DNA of 18,329 bases. Origin: Limiplasma merdipullorum (lineage in GTDB: Bacteria; Bacillota; Clostridia; Christensenellales; Aristaeellaceae). Under the pieces are notes generated by a model. That model was not told where the DNA came from. It saw only the letters and a list, made by a program, of their open reading frames with translations, and made no database searches. The stretch's first letter is position 1. Each line of letters opens with the position of its first letter. The position numbers and the translations under genes are program-made. The stretch lies in the NCBI GenBank assembly GCA_018711955.1, contig DVHQ01000155.1, positions 1-18,329 on the forward strand. Direction: 5' to 3'. Of the stretch, positions 1-7,914 are shown piece by piece.

Positions 1-660
1 CGCGCCGGGAAACAGCCTCTCCATGGCGGGCAGGACCTCCAGGCGCAGGGCGTTGCGCGGGGTGAGCGGGCTTTGGTTGCTCTCGTCCTCGCGGTGAGGC
101 AGGCCCTCCTGCGCCAGCGCCTGGACCAGCGTTTGCTTGCCCAGGCCCAGAAACGGCCGCAGCATCACCCCGCGGCCAAACGGCACGCATGCCCGCATGC
201 CGCAGAGCCCATCCGTGCCCGCGCCGCGCAGAAGGCGCATCAGCACCGTTTCGGCCTGATCGTCCCGGTGGTGCGCCACCAATACCGCATCCAGTTTCAG
301 CGCGTCCATCTGCCGTGCAAAGATGGCGCGCCGGCGCTCGCGCGCCCGCGCCTCCATGCCGGGAGCCTCCATGCCGCCGGTCAGGCCCGCATTCTCCACG
401 TGCAGCGGCACCCCCAGCTCATCGCACAGCGCGCCAACAAAGTGCTCGTCCTCCAGCGAAGCCTCGCCCCGCAGGCCATGCTGCACATGGCTGGCCTCCA
501 GCCGAAAACCTGCCTCCGACCGCAGGCGCCACAGCGCGTACAGCAGCGCAACGCTGTCCGCTCCGCCGCTCACCCCGCACAGCAGGCCGGCCCCTCCGCG
601 AAAAAGGCCCGCGTCCTCCAGCGCGCGTCTCACCGCTACCACCGGCGCGTCAAAGCCCAT
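1..660 (-). CDS. tilS: tRNA(Ile)-lysidine synthase TilS, N-terminal part (cut by window edge)
   Basis: TilS attaches lysine to cytidine 34 of the CAU-anticodon tRNA-Ile in an ATP-dependent reaction, making it read AUA. The 220 codons visible here are the N-terminal PP-loop ATPase domain. The PP-loop SGGADS is at residues 31-36, HVQHGLRG at 58-65, HHRDDQAET at about 130-138, and an LRGAGTDGLCGM segment follows at about 144-155. The start is the ATG at 660, preceded by a GGAGG-type site that lies inside the end of the upstream DUF4364 gene; the two genes overlap by 11 nt, so translation is probably coupled. The reading frame stays open to position 1, so the C-terminal tRNA-binding domains lie outside the window. 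The family assignment is secure from the motifs. Confidence 0.95.
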   Translation of the reverse strand, partial: MGFDAPVVAVRRALEDAGLFRGGAGLLCGVSGGADSVALLYALWRLRSEAGFRLEASHVQHGLRGEASLEDEHFVGALCDELGVPLHVENAGLTGGMEAPGMEARARERRRAIFARQMDALKLDAVLVAHHRDDQAETVLMRLLRGAGTDGLCGMRACVPFGRGVMLRPFLGLGKQTLVQALAQEGLPHREDESNQSPLTPRNALRLEVLPAMERLFPGA

Positions 661-1450
661 CGGCGCCCTCCTCCCCGCTTAGCAGCTCCATCACCTGCCC
701 GGCCAGCGTTTCCGCCGCCCGGCACGCGGCCGCGGCCCAGCCCTGCGCCGCCTCGCGCGTGGGCAGGAGGAGCAGCACGGCGAAGGTGGTTTCTCCTTTG
801 CGCAGGGATACAGCGGCGGCATGTTCCCGTCCCCCATAGGACACCAAAGCCGGATGGCCCTCCCCCGCGGCCCGCAGGGCCTCCTCATACGGCAAAACAG
901 GAAGAAGCCCGCCGTCCTCCTCAAAGGGCAGCGTATAGAGAAGCGTCAGCAGCCGGGGCGCGCAGGTACGAAAGCCATGCACCACCGCGCGGGCAAGGGC
1001 CTCCTGCGGGGTCCGCACATCCAATACCAGCGCCGGCACATCGCCCTCGCGCACCGTTCCCACCGCGCGGCACAGGCCCGCTTCGGCCCGCCGGTACGCC
1101 GCCGCGGCCTGACGCCGCTCGTTCAGGCCGGCGGCATAGGCGGGCGCCGCCTCCCGGATGCGTCGGCAGTCCGTGTGCGTAAGCTTGTCCCGCAACAGCG
1201 AGAGGGTCTTTTCGCCCTTTGGCGTCAGATAGAGCACGCCTTCCAGCGCACAGCGGCCCTGGGCTACCTCCCCGTCCTTTTTCAGCTCGTCCAGCAGCAG
1301 ACAATAGGGCAGGTACTCCATCAGCTCCAGCTCCGCCACAAAGGGCCAGAGCTGATCGGATGTGGCCATGCCCAGCGCCCGGAGGCACAGAAGCAGCCGC
1401 AGCTTGTTTTCCGCGTCCGAGACGCGGCGTTTGGGCGAAAGAAACGGCAT
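650..1450 (-). CDS. DUF4364 family winged-helix-like protein with duplicated C-terminal module
   Basis: The protein is 266 aa if started at the ATG at 1450. Residues about 11-95 match what I know of DUF4364 proteins of Clostridia: an AENKL-type first helix, a winged-helix-like body (residues 30-75), and an LTPKGEKTL strand-helix. The family is presumed DNA-binding, but no function is established. The start at 1450 is preferred because a GAGGAGGG site lies about 6 nt upstream. In-frame ATGs at 1453 and 1471 are possible, but the first is too close to that site and the second has a poor one. Beyond the usual length of roughly 180 aa there is extra sequence: residues about 133-173 and 216-258 look like two copies of one strand-strand-helix unit (VREGD... 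and LRKGE..., each followed by a T-x-EA segment and a helix). It is upstream of and overlaps tilS. Confidence 0.75.
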   Translation of the reverse strand: MPFLSPKRRVSDAENKLRLLLCLRALGMATSDQLWPFVAELELMEYLPYCLLLDELKKDGEVAQGRCALEGVLYLTPKGEKTLSLLRDKLTHTDCRRIREAAPAYAAGLNERRQAAAAYRRAEAGLCRAVGTVREGDVPALVLDVRTPQEALARAVVHGFRTCAPRLLTLLYTLPFEEDGGLLPVLPYEEALRAAGEGHPALVSYGGREHAAAVSLRKGETTFAVLLLLPTREAAQGWAAAACRAAETLAGQVMELLSGEEGADGL

Positions 1451-1507
1451 CATACCCTCCTCAGATTTCATGGCGGCGCTTTTCTCCCCGGGCGCCGTAA
1501 CGAAAGA

Positions 1508-1533
1508 ATGGGCAAAGCGGAAGCTTTGCCCAT
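1508..1533. repeat. Perfect 11-bp inverted repeat with 4-nt loop
   Basis: Positions 1508-1518 (ATGGGCAAAGC) are exactly complementary to 1523-1533 around a GGAA loop (GNRA type on the plus strand). It lies about 57 bp upstream of the DUF4364 start. Read on the minus strand it is followed by a mixed TCTTTCGTT stretch rather than a clean T-run, so it is not a convincing terminator. It may be a protein-binding palindrome, an mRNA 5' hairpin or a dispersed repeat. The rest of the gap 1472-1752 contains no gene that I can support; it holds three scattered copies of GGATTCG (1667, 1678, 1710) and a small inverted repeat at 1627-1641. Confidence 0.7.
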
Positions 1534-1721
1534 CAAAGTATCGGAAAAATTCCGGCCACGCCGGTCTTTTCCGCCAGAACACGTTTTCCTGCGCCCGCGG
1601 CGGAGCTGGAAAGACGCGAAAGGAACCCTTGCCGCGCAAGGCTGCGAACCCACCGCACCGGCCGCCGGATTCGCAATGGATTCGAAGGATACCGAACCTT
1701 TGCAAACAAGGATTCGTCGGC

Positions 1722-1743
1722 AAAAGGGCCTGCCGGAGCAGGC
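1722..1743 (-). terminator. Probable Rho-independent terminator of the HPr-like gene
   Basis: On the minus strand, just past the stop at 1753, GCCTGC pairs with GCAGGC around a TCCG loop (1728-1743), followed by CC and four T residues (1725-1722). The stem is short but GC-rich and correctly placed to end the HPr-like transcript. Confidence 0.55.
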
Positions 1744-1752
1744 GATGCGCCG

Positions 1753-1980
1753 TCAGGCCATGAAAGGCTTGATATCGCTCAGCAGGTCGTCGCAGGAGTC
1801 GGTGTAGATCTCCATGGTGATGGGCTTGCTCAGATCCAGGCTGAAAATGCCCAGGATGGACTTGGCGTCTACCACATGGCGGCCCGCGCGCAGGTCCACA
1901 TCATAGGGATAACGGTTGACGATGTTCACAAAGGACTTGACATTCTCCGCCAGGCTCAGCTTGATATTGACAGACTTCAT
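1753..1980 (-). CDS. HPr-like protein lacking the active-site histidine (Crh-like)
   Basis: This 75-aa protein fits the HPr fold: the segment around residues 26-50 (YDVDL, then DAKSILGIFSLDL) aligns with the HPr region containing the regulatory serine 46, here S41. In HPr the PEP-dependent phosphorylation site is His15 in a G-x-HARPA context. By alignment the matching residue here is L10 and the following Arg is replaced (E12), so it cannot act as a phosphate carrier to PTS permeases. Retaining the serine while losing the histidine recalls Bacillus Crh, which only takes part in catabolite control. A regulatory role is therefore inferred, not shown. The start at 1980 has an AAAGGGGGC site upstream and a good promoter. 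It is divergent from the sugar kinase gene. Confidence 0.8.
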   Translation of the reverse strand: MKSVNIKLSLAENVKSFVNIVNRYPYDVDLRAGRHVVDAKSILGIFSLDLSKPITMEIYTDSCDDLLSDIKPFMA

Positions 1981-2014
1981 AATTGAAAGCCCCCTTTCGT
2001 TTGGTTACGCAGGT

Positions 2015-2043
2015 ATTATACACTACGCCTTGAAAAAAAGCAA
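2015..2043 (-). promoter_or_regulatory. Sigma-A promoter for the HPr-like gene
   Basis: Minus strand: -35 TTGCTT (2043-2038), 17-bp spacer, -10 TATAAT (2020-2015), about 35 nt upstream of the start codon. Spacing and the perfect -10 make this a strong call. Confidence 0.85.
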
Positions 2044-2104
2044 GGATTCCCGCCTTGTATCATTCAACAAAGTTTCCCTTAAAGTTCCCCTTCGGCACGG
2101 GGGA

Positions 2105-2133
2105 TTGTTGTCGCGGATGATCCATGTTATAAT
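2105..2133 (+). promoter_or_regulatory. Sigma-A promoter for the sugar kinase operon
   Basis: Plus strand: -35 TTGTTG (2105-2110), 17-bp spacer, -10 TATAAT (2128-2133). Transcription should begin near 2140. The first transcribed bases can form a hairpin: ATGGCG at 2142-2147 pairs with CGCCAT at 2155-2160 around a 7-nt loop. The promoter is back to back with that of the HPr-like gene. Confidence 0.85.
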
Positions 2134-2199
2134 ACGACCTAATGGCGGCCTCTTCGCCATGATCCGAGCGAATATGATTGGATAAGGATGAAGCGAGCG

Positions 2200-3327
2200 A
2201 TGAGCAACCTATCCCCGGAAGAAATCGGGCAGCTGGCCCTGTGCTTTGCCCCGGAAGGCATGCTGGAGGCGCCGGTTCCCTTCGGCGGCGGTCACATCAA
2301 CGACACCTATCTGTTTTCGCCCGCGGGAGAGAAGGGCGTGCGCTATGTGCTCCAGCGCATCAACAGGACCGCCTTTCCCCACCCGGAGGACGTGATGGAC
2401 AACATGCTCCGGGTGACGCAGCACCTGAGGGAGCAGATCGTCCTGCGCGGGGGCGACCCGCAGCGCGAGACCCTGCGCCTGCTGCGCACGCAGGACGGTC
2501 TTTTCTTTGCCGTGGACCGCAACGGGGACTACTGGCGCTCCTACAGCTTTGTGAGCGATTCCGTCAGCTACGACCGCAGCGGCGACGAAAGGATCTTCCG
2601 CGAATCGGGCCGGGCGTTCGGGCGGTTTCTGTCCATGCTGGACGGGTTTGACGCCGCTTCGCTGCATGAGACCATCGAGCGCTTCCACGATACGCCCCAT
2701 CGCTTTGCGGCGCTGCACGAGGCGGTTGCCCGTGACGCGGCGGGCCGCGCCGGGGGTGTGCGGGATCTGATCGATCTGGCCCTGTCCTATGAGCCGTTTT
2801 CCTCCACGCTGGTGGACGCGCTGGCCTGTGGCCGTCTGCCGCTGCGCGTGACGCACAACGATACCAAGCTCAACAACGTTCTGCTGGACGAGCGCACCGG
2901 CCGCGCCCTGTGCGTGATCGACCTGGATACCGTGATGCCCGGCCTGTGCGCCTACGACTTCGGCGACGCCATCCGCTACGGGGCCTCCACCGCGGCCGAG
3001 GACGAGCGCGACCTCAGCCGCGTGAACCTGAGCCTGCCGCTCTACCGCGCCTATGCCGAAGGCTACCTGTCCGAGGTGGGGGACGTGCTCACCGGGGAGG
3101 AGCTGCGCTCGCTGCCGGTGGGGGCGAAGATGATGACGCTGGAAACGGGCGTGCGGTTTTTGACGGATTATCTCGACGGCGACGTTTATTTTAAGGTGGC
3201 CTGCCCCGATCACAACCTGATCCGCGCCCGCACGCAGCTCAAGCTGTTGCAGGACATGGACGCGCACTGGGACGAGATGGTTTCCGTGATCGGCGAACTG
3301 GGCAGCCGCAAGAAAGGCGGCGCGTGA
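2200..3327 (+). CDS. Aminoglycoside-phosphotransferase-fold sugar kinase, N-acetylhexosamine 1-kinase (NahK)-like
   Basis: This 375-aa protein resembles NahK/LnpB along its whole length. NahK phosphorylates the anomeric position of GlcNAc or GalNAc to feed the galacto-N-biose/lacto-N-biose salvage route. Visible features are FGGGHINDTY near the N-terminus (glycine-rich loop), the catalytic loop THNDTKLNN with H219 and catalytic D221, the metal-binding IDLDT with D241 and D243, and conserved FHDTPHRF and RFLTDYLDGD segments. I chose the ATG at 2200 rather than 2188: the AAGGATG ribosome site lies at 2184-2190, with proper spacing only for 2200. No sugar phosphorylase or epimerase gene lies beside it, so the exact substrate is inferred. 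It is the first gene after the promoter at 2105. Confidence 0.85.
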   Translation: MSNLSPEEIGQLALCFAPEGMLEAPVPFGGGHINDTYLFSPAGEKGVRYVLQRINRTAFPHPEDVMDNMLRVTQHLREQIVLRGGDPQRETLRLLRTQDGLFFAVDRNGDYWRSYSFVSDSVSYDRSGDERIFRESGRAFGRFLSMLDGFDAASLHETIERFHDTPHRFAALHEAVARDAAGRAGGVRDLIDLALSYEPFSSTLVDALACGRLPLRVTHNDTKLNNVLLDERTGRALCVIDLDTVMPGLCAYDFGDAIRYGASTAAEDERDLSRVNLSLPLYRAYAEGYLSEVGDVLTGEELRSLPVGAKMMTLETGVRFLTDYLDGDVYFKVACPDHNLIRARTQLKLLQDMDAHWDEMVSVIGELGSRKKGGA

Positions 3328-3370
3328 CGGGCGATCCCGCTTCTCCCGCCGCCCTGGAGAGGACCAAGCC

Positions 3371-4648
3371 ATGAAGCTACACATCAAACCCATCACCCTT
3401 GTTCTCTGCGCCATGCTGGCGGGAGGCGCGGTGGCGGTCGCGCTGCTTTTGCCCGGTACGCTGGACAGCCGCCGCACGCTGGAGATCGAGCGCGCCGCCA
3501 CCCCCACGCCCACCGCGGACGTACGCAGCATGCTGATGGTGACCCTCGATCCCGCCAATACGCCTGCCCCCACGCCCATGCTGCTCAAAACGGGCGTCAA
3601 GGGCGACGAGGTGACGCGCCTTCAGCAGCGCCTCAAGGAGCTGGGCTATTACAACGGCGAAGTGGACGGCCAGTACGGGCCCGGCACAGCCGAGGCGGTG
3701 CGGGTGTTTCAGGCCCAGCACGGGCTGGACAGCGACGGCATCGCGGGCGAAGCCACGCGCGCCCGCCTCTATGCCCAGGACGCGCAGACCTGCGTGCCCA
3801 CCGCTACGCCCACGGCCACGCCCTCGCTGCTCAAAAAGGGCGACGCCAGCGACGCCGTGCGGGAAATGCAGCAGCGCCTCAAGGAGCTGGGCTACTATGA
3901 CGGCGAGGTGGACGGCGACTTCGGCGGCGGCACGGAGGAAGCGGTGCGCCTCTACCAGCGTCAGAACGGCCTGGATGTGGACGGCATTGCCGCGGAAAAG
4001 ACCTTCGCCAGTCTCTACAGCGACAACGCCCGGCAGGTGACCATCACCCCCACGCCCGACCCGGCGCAGATGCCCCCTCTGGTCAACCGGGAGCATCCCG
4101 TGGGCGCGGATTATGAGCCGGACGACCTGGTGAAGCTCAAAAACGTGATGCCTTCCTCCCTGGTTACCGTCAAGGGCAGCGACATCGAGGGCGACCGCAC
4201 CGCCGCAAACGCCATGATCGAGATGTTCGAGGCCGCCAAGGCCGACGGCGTGACCGGCTGGCAGATCAGCGCGGGCTACCGCAGCTATGAATACCAGCAG
4301 GAGCTCTTTGACGAGCAGGTGGCCGAGTACCGCGCCGAGGGCTTCACGCAGGAAAAGGCCGTCTCCGCCACGCGAAACACCGTGGCCGATCCCGGCGCCA
4401 GCGAGCACCACACGGGCCTGGCCTTTGACATCACGGTGGCCGGCACCATCTTCAAGGGCACCGAGCAGCAGATCTGGCTGCACAAGCACTGCTGGGACTA
4501 CGGCTTCATCATCCGCTACCAGGAGGATAAGGAGGACATCACCGGCTTCCTGGCCGAATGCTGGCACATCCGCTATGTGGGCCTGCCCCACAGCACCGAG
4601 ATGCGCGACCGCAACCTCTGCCTGGAGGAATATCTGGGCGAGGCCTAG
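3371..4648 (+). CDS. Membrane-anchored VanY-like D-alanyl-D-alanine carboxypeptidase with two peptidoglycan-binding repeats
   Basis: The 425-aa protein begins with a signal/anchor helix (about residues 8-28), so its body faces the cell wall. Two peptidoglycan-binding-1-type repeats follow (about 72-136 and 153-220), each with QQRLKELGYY and a DGI segment, linked by Thr/Pro-rich stretches. The C-terminal M15 peptidase domain shows SEHHTGLAFD, giving zinc ligands H346 and D353, and ECWHIRYVG, giving catalytic base E396 and zinc ligand H399. These proteins trim the terminal D-Ala from peptidoglycan stem peptides. All catalytic residues are present, so it should be active. Start: GGAGAGGA lies about 8 nt upstream of the ATG at 3371. 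It is 43 nt downstream of the kinase, probably the same transcript. Housekeeping wall trimming is likelier than vancomycin resistance, as no van regulators or ligases are near. Confidence 0.92.
   Translation: MKLHIKPITLVLCAMLAGGAVAVALLLPGTLDSRRTLEIERAATPTPTADVRSMLMVTLDPANTPAPTPMLLKTGVKGDEVTRLQQRLKELGYYNGEVDGQYGPGTAEAVRVFQAQHGLDSDGIAGEATRARLYAQDAQTCVPTATPTATPSLLKKGDASDAVREMQQRLKELGYYDGEVDGDFGGGTEEAVRLYQRQNGLDVDGIAAEKTFASLYSDNARQVTITPTPDPAQMPPLVNREHPVGADYEPDDLVKLKNVMPSSLVTVKGSDIEGDRTAANAMIEMFEAAKADGVTGWQISAGYRSYEYQQELFDEQVAEYRAEGFTQEKAVSATRNTVADPGASEHHTGLAFDITVAGTIFKGTEQQIWLHKHCWDYGFIIRYQEDKEDITGFLAECWHIRYVGLPHSTEMRDRNLCLEEYLGEA
3623..3916 (+). repeat. Direct repeat inside the carboxypeptidase gene (domain duplication)
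   Basis: The 48 bases at 3623-3670 and 3869-3916 differ at only 4 positions, and the copies are 246 nt (82 codons) apart. They encode the QQRLKELGYY...GEVDG core of the two peptidoglycan-binding repeats. The flanking parts of the domains are more diverged, so this core is either under strong constraint or recently homogenised. Confidence 0.9.
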
Positions 4649-4655
4649 GGCGCTT

Positions 4656-4672
4656 CGCCCGGATGCCGGGCG
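4656..4672 (+). other. Intergenic hairpin between carboxypeptidase gene and mnmG
   Basis: CGCCCGG (4656-4662) and CCGGGCG (4666-4672) form a perfect 7-bp stem with a 3-nt loop in the 54-nt gap. There is no T-run after it, so it is not an obvious terminator. It could protect or separate the two parts of a shared message, or partially pause transcription before mnmG. Confidence 0.5.
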
Positions 4673-4702
4673 GAGGGCAAATCAACACGAAGAAGGGACA
4701 TC

Positions 4703-6618
<1,916 letters not shown>

Positions 6619-6622
<4 letters not shown>

Positions 6623-7527
6623 AAAAGCATTCCTCCATGGCGCTGGTCGTGTTCGCGGTATGCATGGTCAGCTATTCCGGGCCCATGGTCAAGGGCGCGC
6701 TGAACGAGGGCGCCTCGCCCATCTCGGTGGCGCTTTTGCGCATGCTGGCGGCGGCGCTGCTGATGCTGCCCTATGAAGCGCGCCAGTGCGTCCGGCGGCA
6801 CATCCCCATGAAACTCACGCCCGCCCAGTGGGGCCTGACGGCGCTGGCCGCCGCCTTTCTGGCTGCGCACTACATCACCTGGATTACCTCGCTGACCGGC
6901 ACGAGCACCTTTGCCTCGGTGGCGCTGGTGTGCACGCAGCCGCTGTTTGTGGCCTTTTTCAGCTATGTGCTCTTTCGGGAGCGCACCCCCCGGCGCGCGC
7001 TGCCCGGCGCGCTGCTGGCGCTGCTGGGTGCGGTGACGATCGCCCTCTCCGGCCTGTCGGGGCAGGCGGCGCAGGCCACGGGACAGGAAGCGCTCAGGAG
7101 CAACCTTCTGGCTCTGGCCGGGGCCGTGCTCATGGCCGCGCACTGGCTGGCCGGGCGGCAGATCCGCCAGACCCTGGCCGCGGAGGTCTATACCCCCGTC
7201 CTCTACCTGATCACGGCAGCTCTGCTGGCCCTGTGCCTGCCCCTGTCCGGCGGCTTTCGCATGCCGCTTTCCGCCCTGCCCTACATGGCGGGGCTGGTCA
7301 TCGGCAGCACGCTCCTGGGCCATGCGGTGTTCGCCTATGCCCTTTCCGGCGTGTCCGCGAACGTCATCAGCTTTGCGCTGCTGGGCGAGCCCGTGGGCGC
7401 GATGATCTTCAGCATGATCTTCTTCGGCGAGGTGCCCACCTGGCCGGTGGCCCTGGGCGGCCTGCTCACGCTGATGGGGCTTGCGCTCTATCTGGCCTTT
7501 GCGGGCGGAGAAAAGCAGCCCGCCTAG
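6619..7527 (+). CDS. EamA/DMT family transporter
   Basis: This is a polytopic membrane protein of 302 aa with about ten hydrophobic helices in two EamA halves, typical of the drug/metabolite transporter superfamily. Substrates of such proteins range from amino acids to nucleobases and cannot be read from the sequence. I place the start at TTG 6619: it follows an AAGGGA site by about 5 nt, overlaps the mnmG stop (TTGA), and gives a first helix right after a short basic KKH. An ATG at 6559 would add 20 residues overlapping mnmG with no proper site. The stop TAG (7525-7527) interlocks with the stop of the opposite-strand MGMT-like gene. Translational coupling to mnmG is likely. Confidence 0.88.
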
Positions 7528-7820
7528 CGCCACAGGTATTTTTCCAGATCCACGGTGCCATCCTTCCGCAGGCCCACGCCCTCCATCTCCAGCAGCAGGC
7601 GGTGCGTCTCCCGGCCGCAGGGCGAGAACGCCGCGCTCAATCCGCCCTGACGGTTGACCACGCGATGGCAGGGCACATCCGGCGGAGCCGCGCTCAGGGC
7701 ATACCCCACGGCGCGGGCGGCCCGCGGGCTGCCGATCCTGCGGGCAATCTGCCCGTAGGTGGCCACGCGCCCGCGCGGGATCTCCCTCACGGCGGCATAG
7801 ACCCGTTCAAACATTCCCAT
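7524..7820 (-). CDS. Short MGMT-family protein (methylguanine/alkyltransferase-like), cysteine retained
   Basis: This 98-aa protein corresponds to the C-terminal DNA-binding and active-site domain of O6-alkylguanine-DNA alkyltransferase. It has a helix-turn-helix (VATYGQIARRIG, residues 19-30), the arginine-finger context ARAVGYAL (35-42) and the active-site loop PCHRVV with C51. In alkyltransferase-like (ATL) proteins the cysteine is replaced, usually by Trp. Here it is kept, so transfer of an alkyl group to C51 is possible. The N-terminal domain of Ada/Ogt proteins is missing. The start at 7820 has a GGGGGA site 7 nt upstream. An in-frame ATG at 7964 would give a long tail overlapping the MATE gene and is not supported. 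It is convergent with the EamA gene and divergent from MATE. Confidence 0.88.
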   Translation of the reverse strand: MGMFERVYAAVREIPRGRVATYGQIARRIGSPRAARAVGYALSAAPPDVPCHRVVNRQGGLSAAFSPCGRETHRLLLEMEGVGLRKDGTVDLEKYLWR

Positions 7821-7853
7821 CCACGCGTCCCCCTTTGCGCCATCTTCCCTGGG

Positions 7854-7862
7854 ATGATACCA
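7854..7862 (-). promoter_or_regulatory. Extended -10 promoter for the MGMT-like gene
   Basis: Minus strand TGG followed by TATCAT (7862-7854), about 34 nt upstream of the start codon. The region 17 bp further upstream is a poor -35 (TTTTCG), so the extended TGn element probably compensates. Confidence 0.5.
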
Positions 7863-7914
7863 CAAAAGGCCGCGCGCGAAAACCTGTTTTTCAGAAGGGA
7901 CCGGCGATATAAGC

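Noticed and set aside
73..1182. Plus-strand open frame opposite tilS and DUF4364
   Set aside because: The minus strand carries clear TilS motifs; this frame is Arg/Pro/Ala-rich noise.
1667..1716. Three copies of GGATTCG as possible iterons or operator sites
   Set aside because: The copies are unevenly spaced (11 and 32 bp) and only 7 bp long; chance is a sufficient explanation.
2209..3600. Long minus-strand open frame opposite the sugar kinase
   Set aside because: It is a reverse-strand shadow of a clearly conserved kinase; the low-complexity product is not a plausible protein.
3371..4648. Vancomycin resistance vanY
   Set aside because: The enzyme domain is the same, but there are no vanR/S, vanH/A/X genes nearby and the two wall-binding repeats fit a housekeeping carboxypeptidase.
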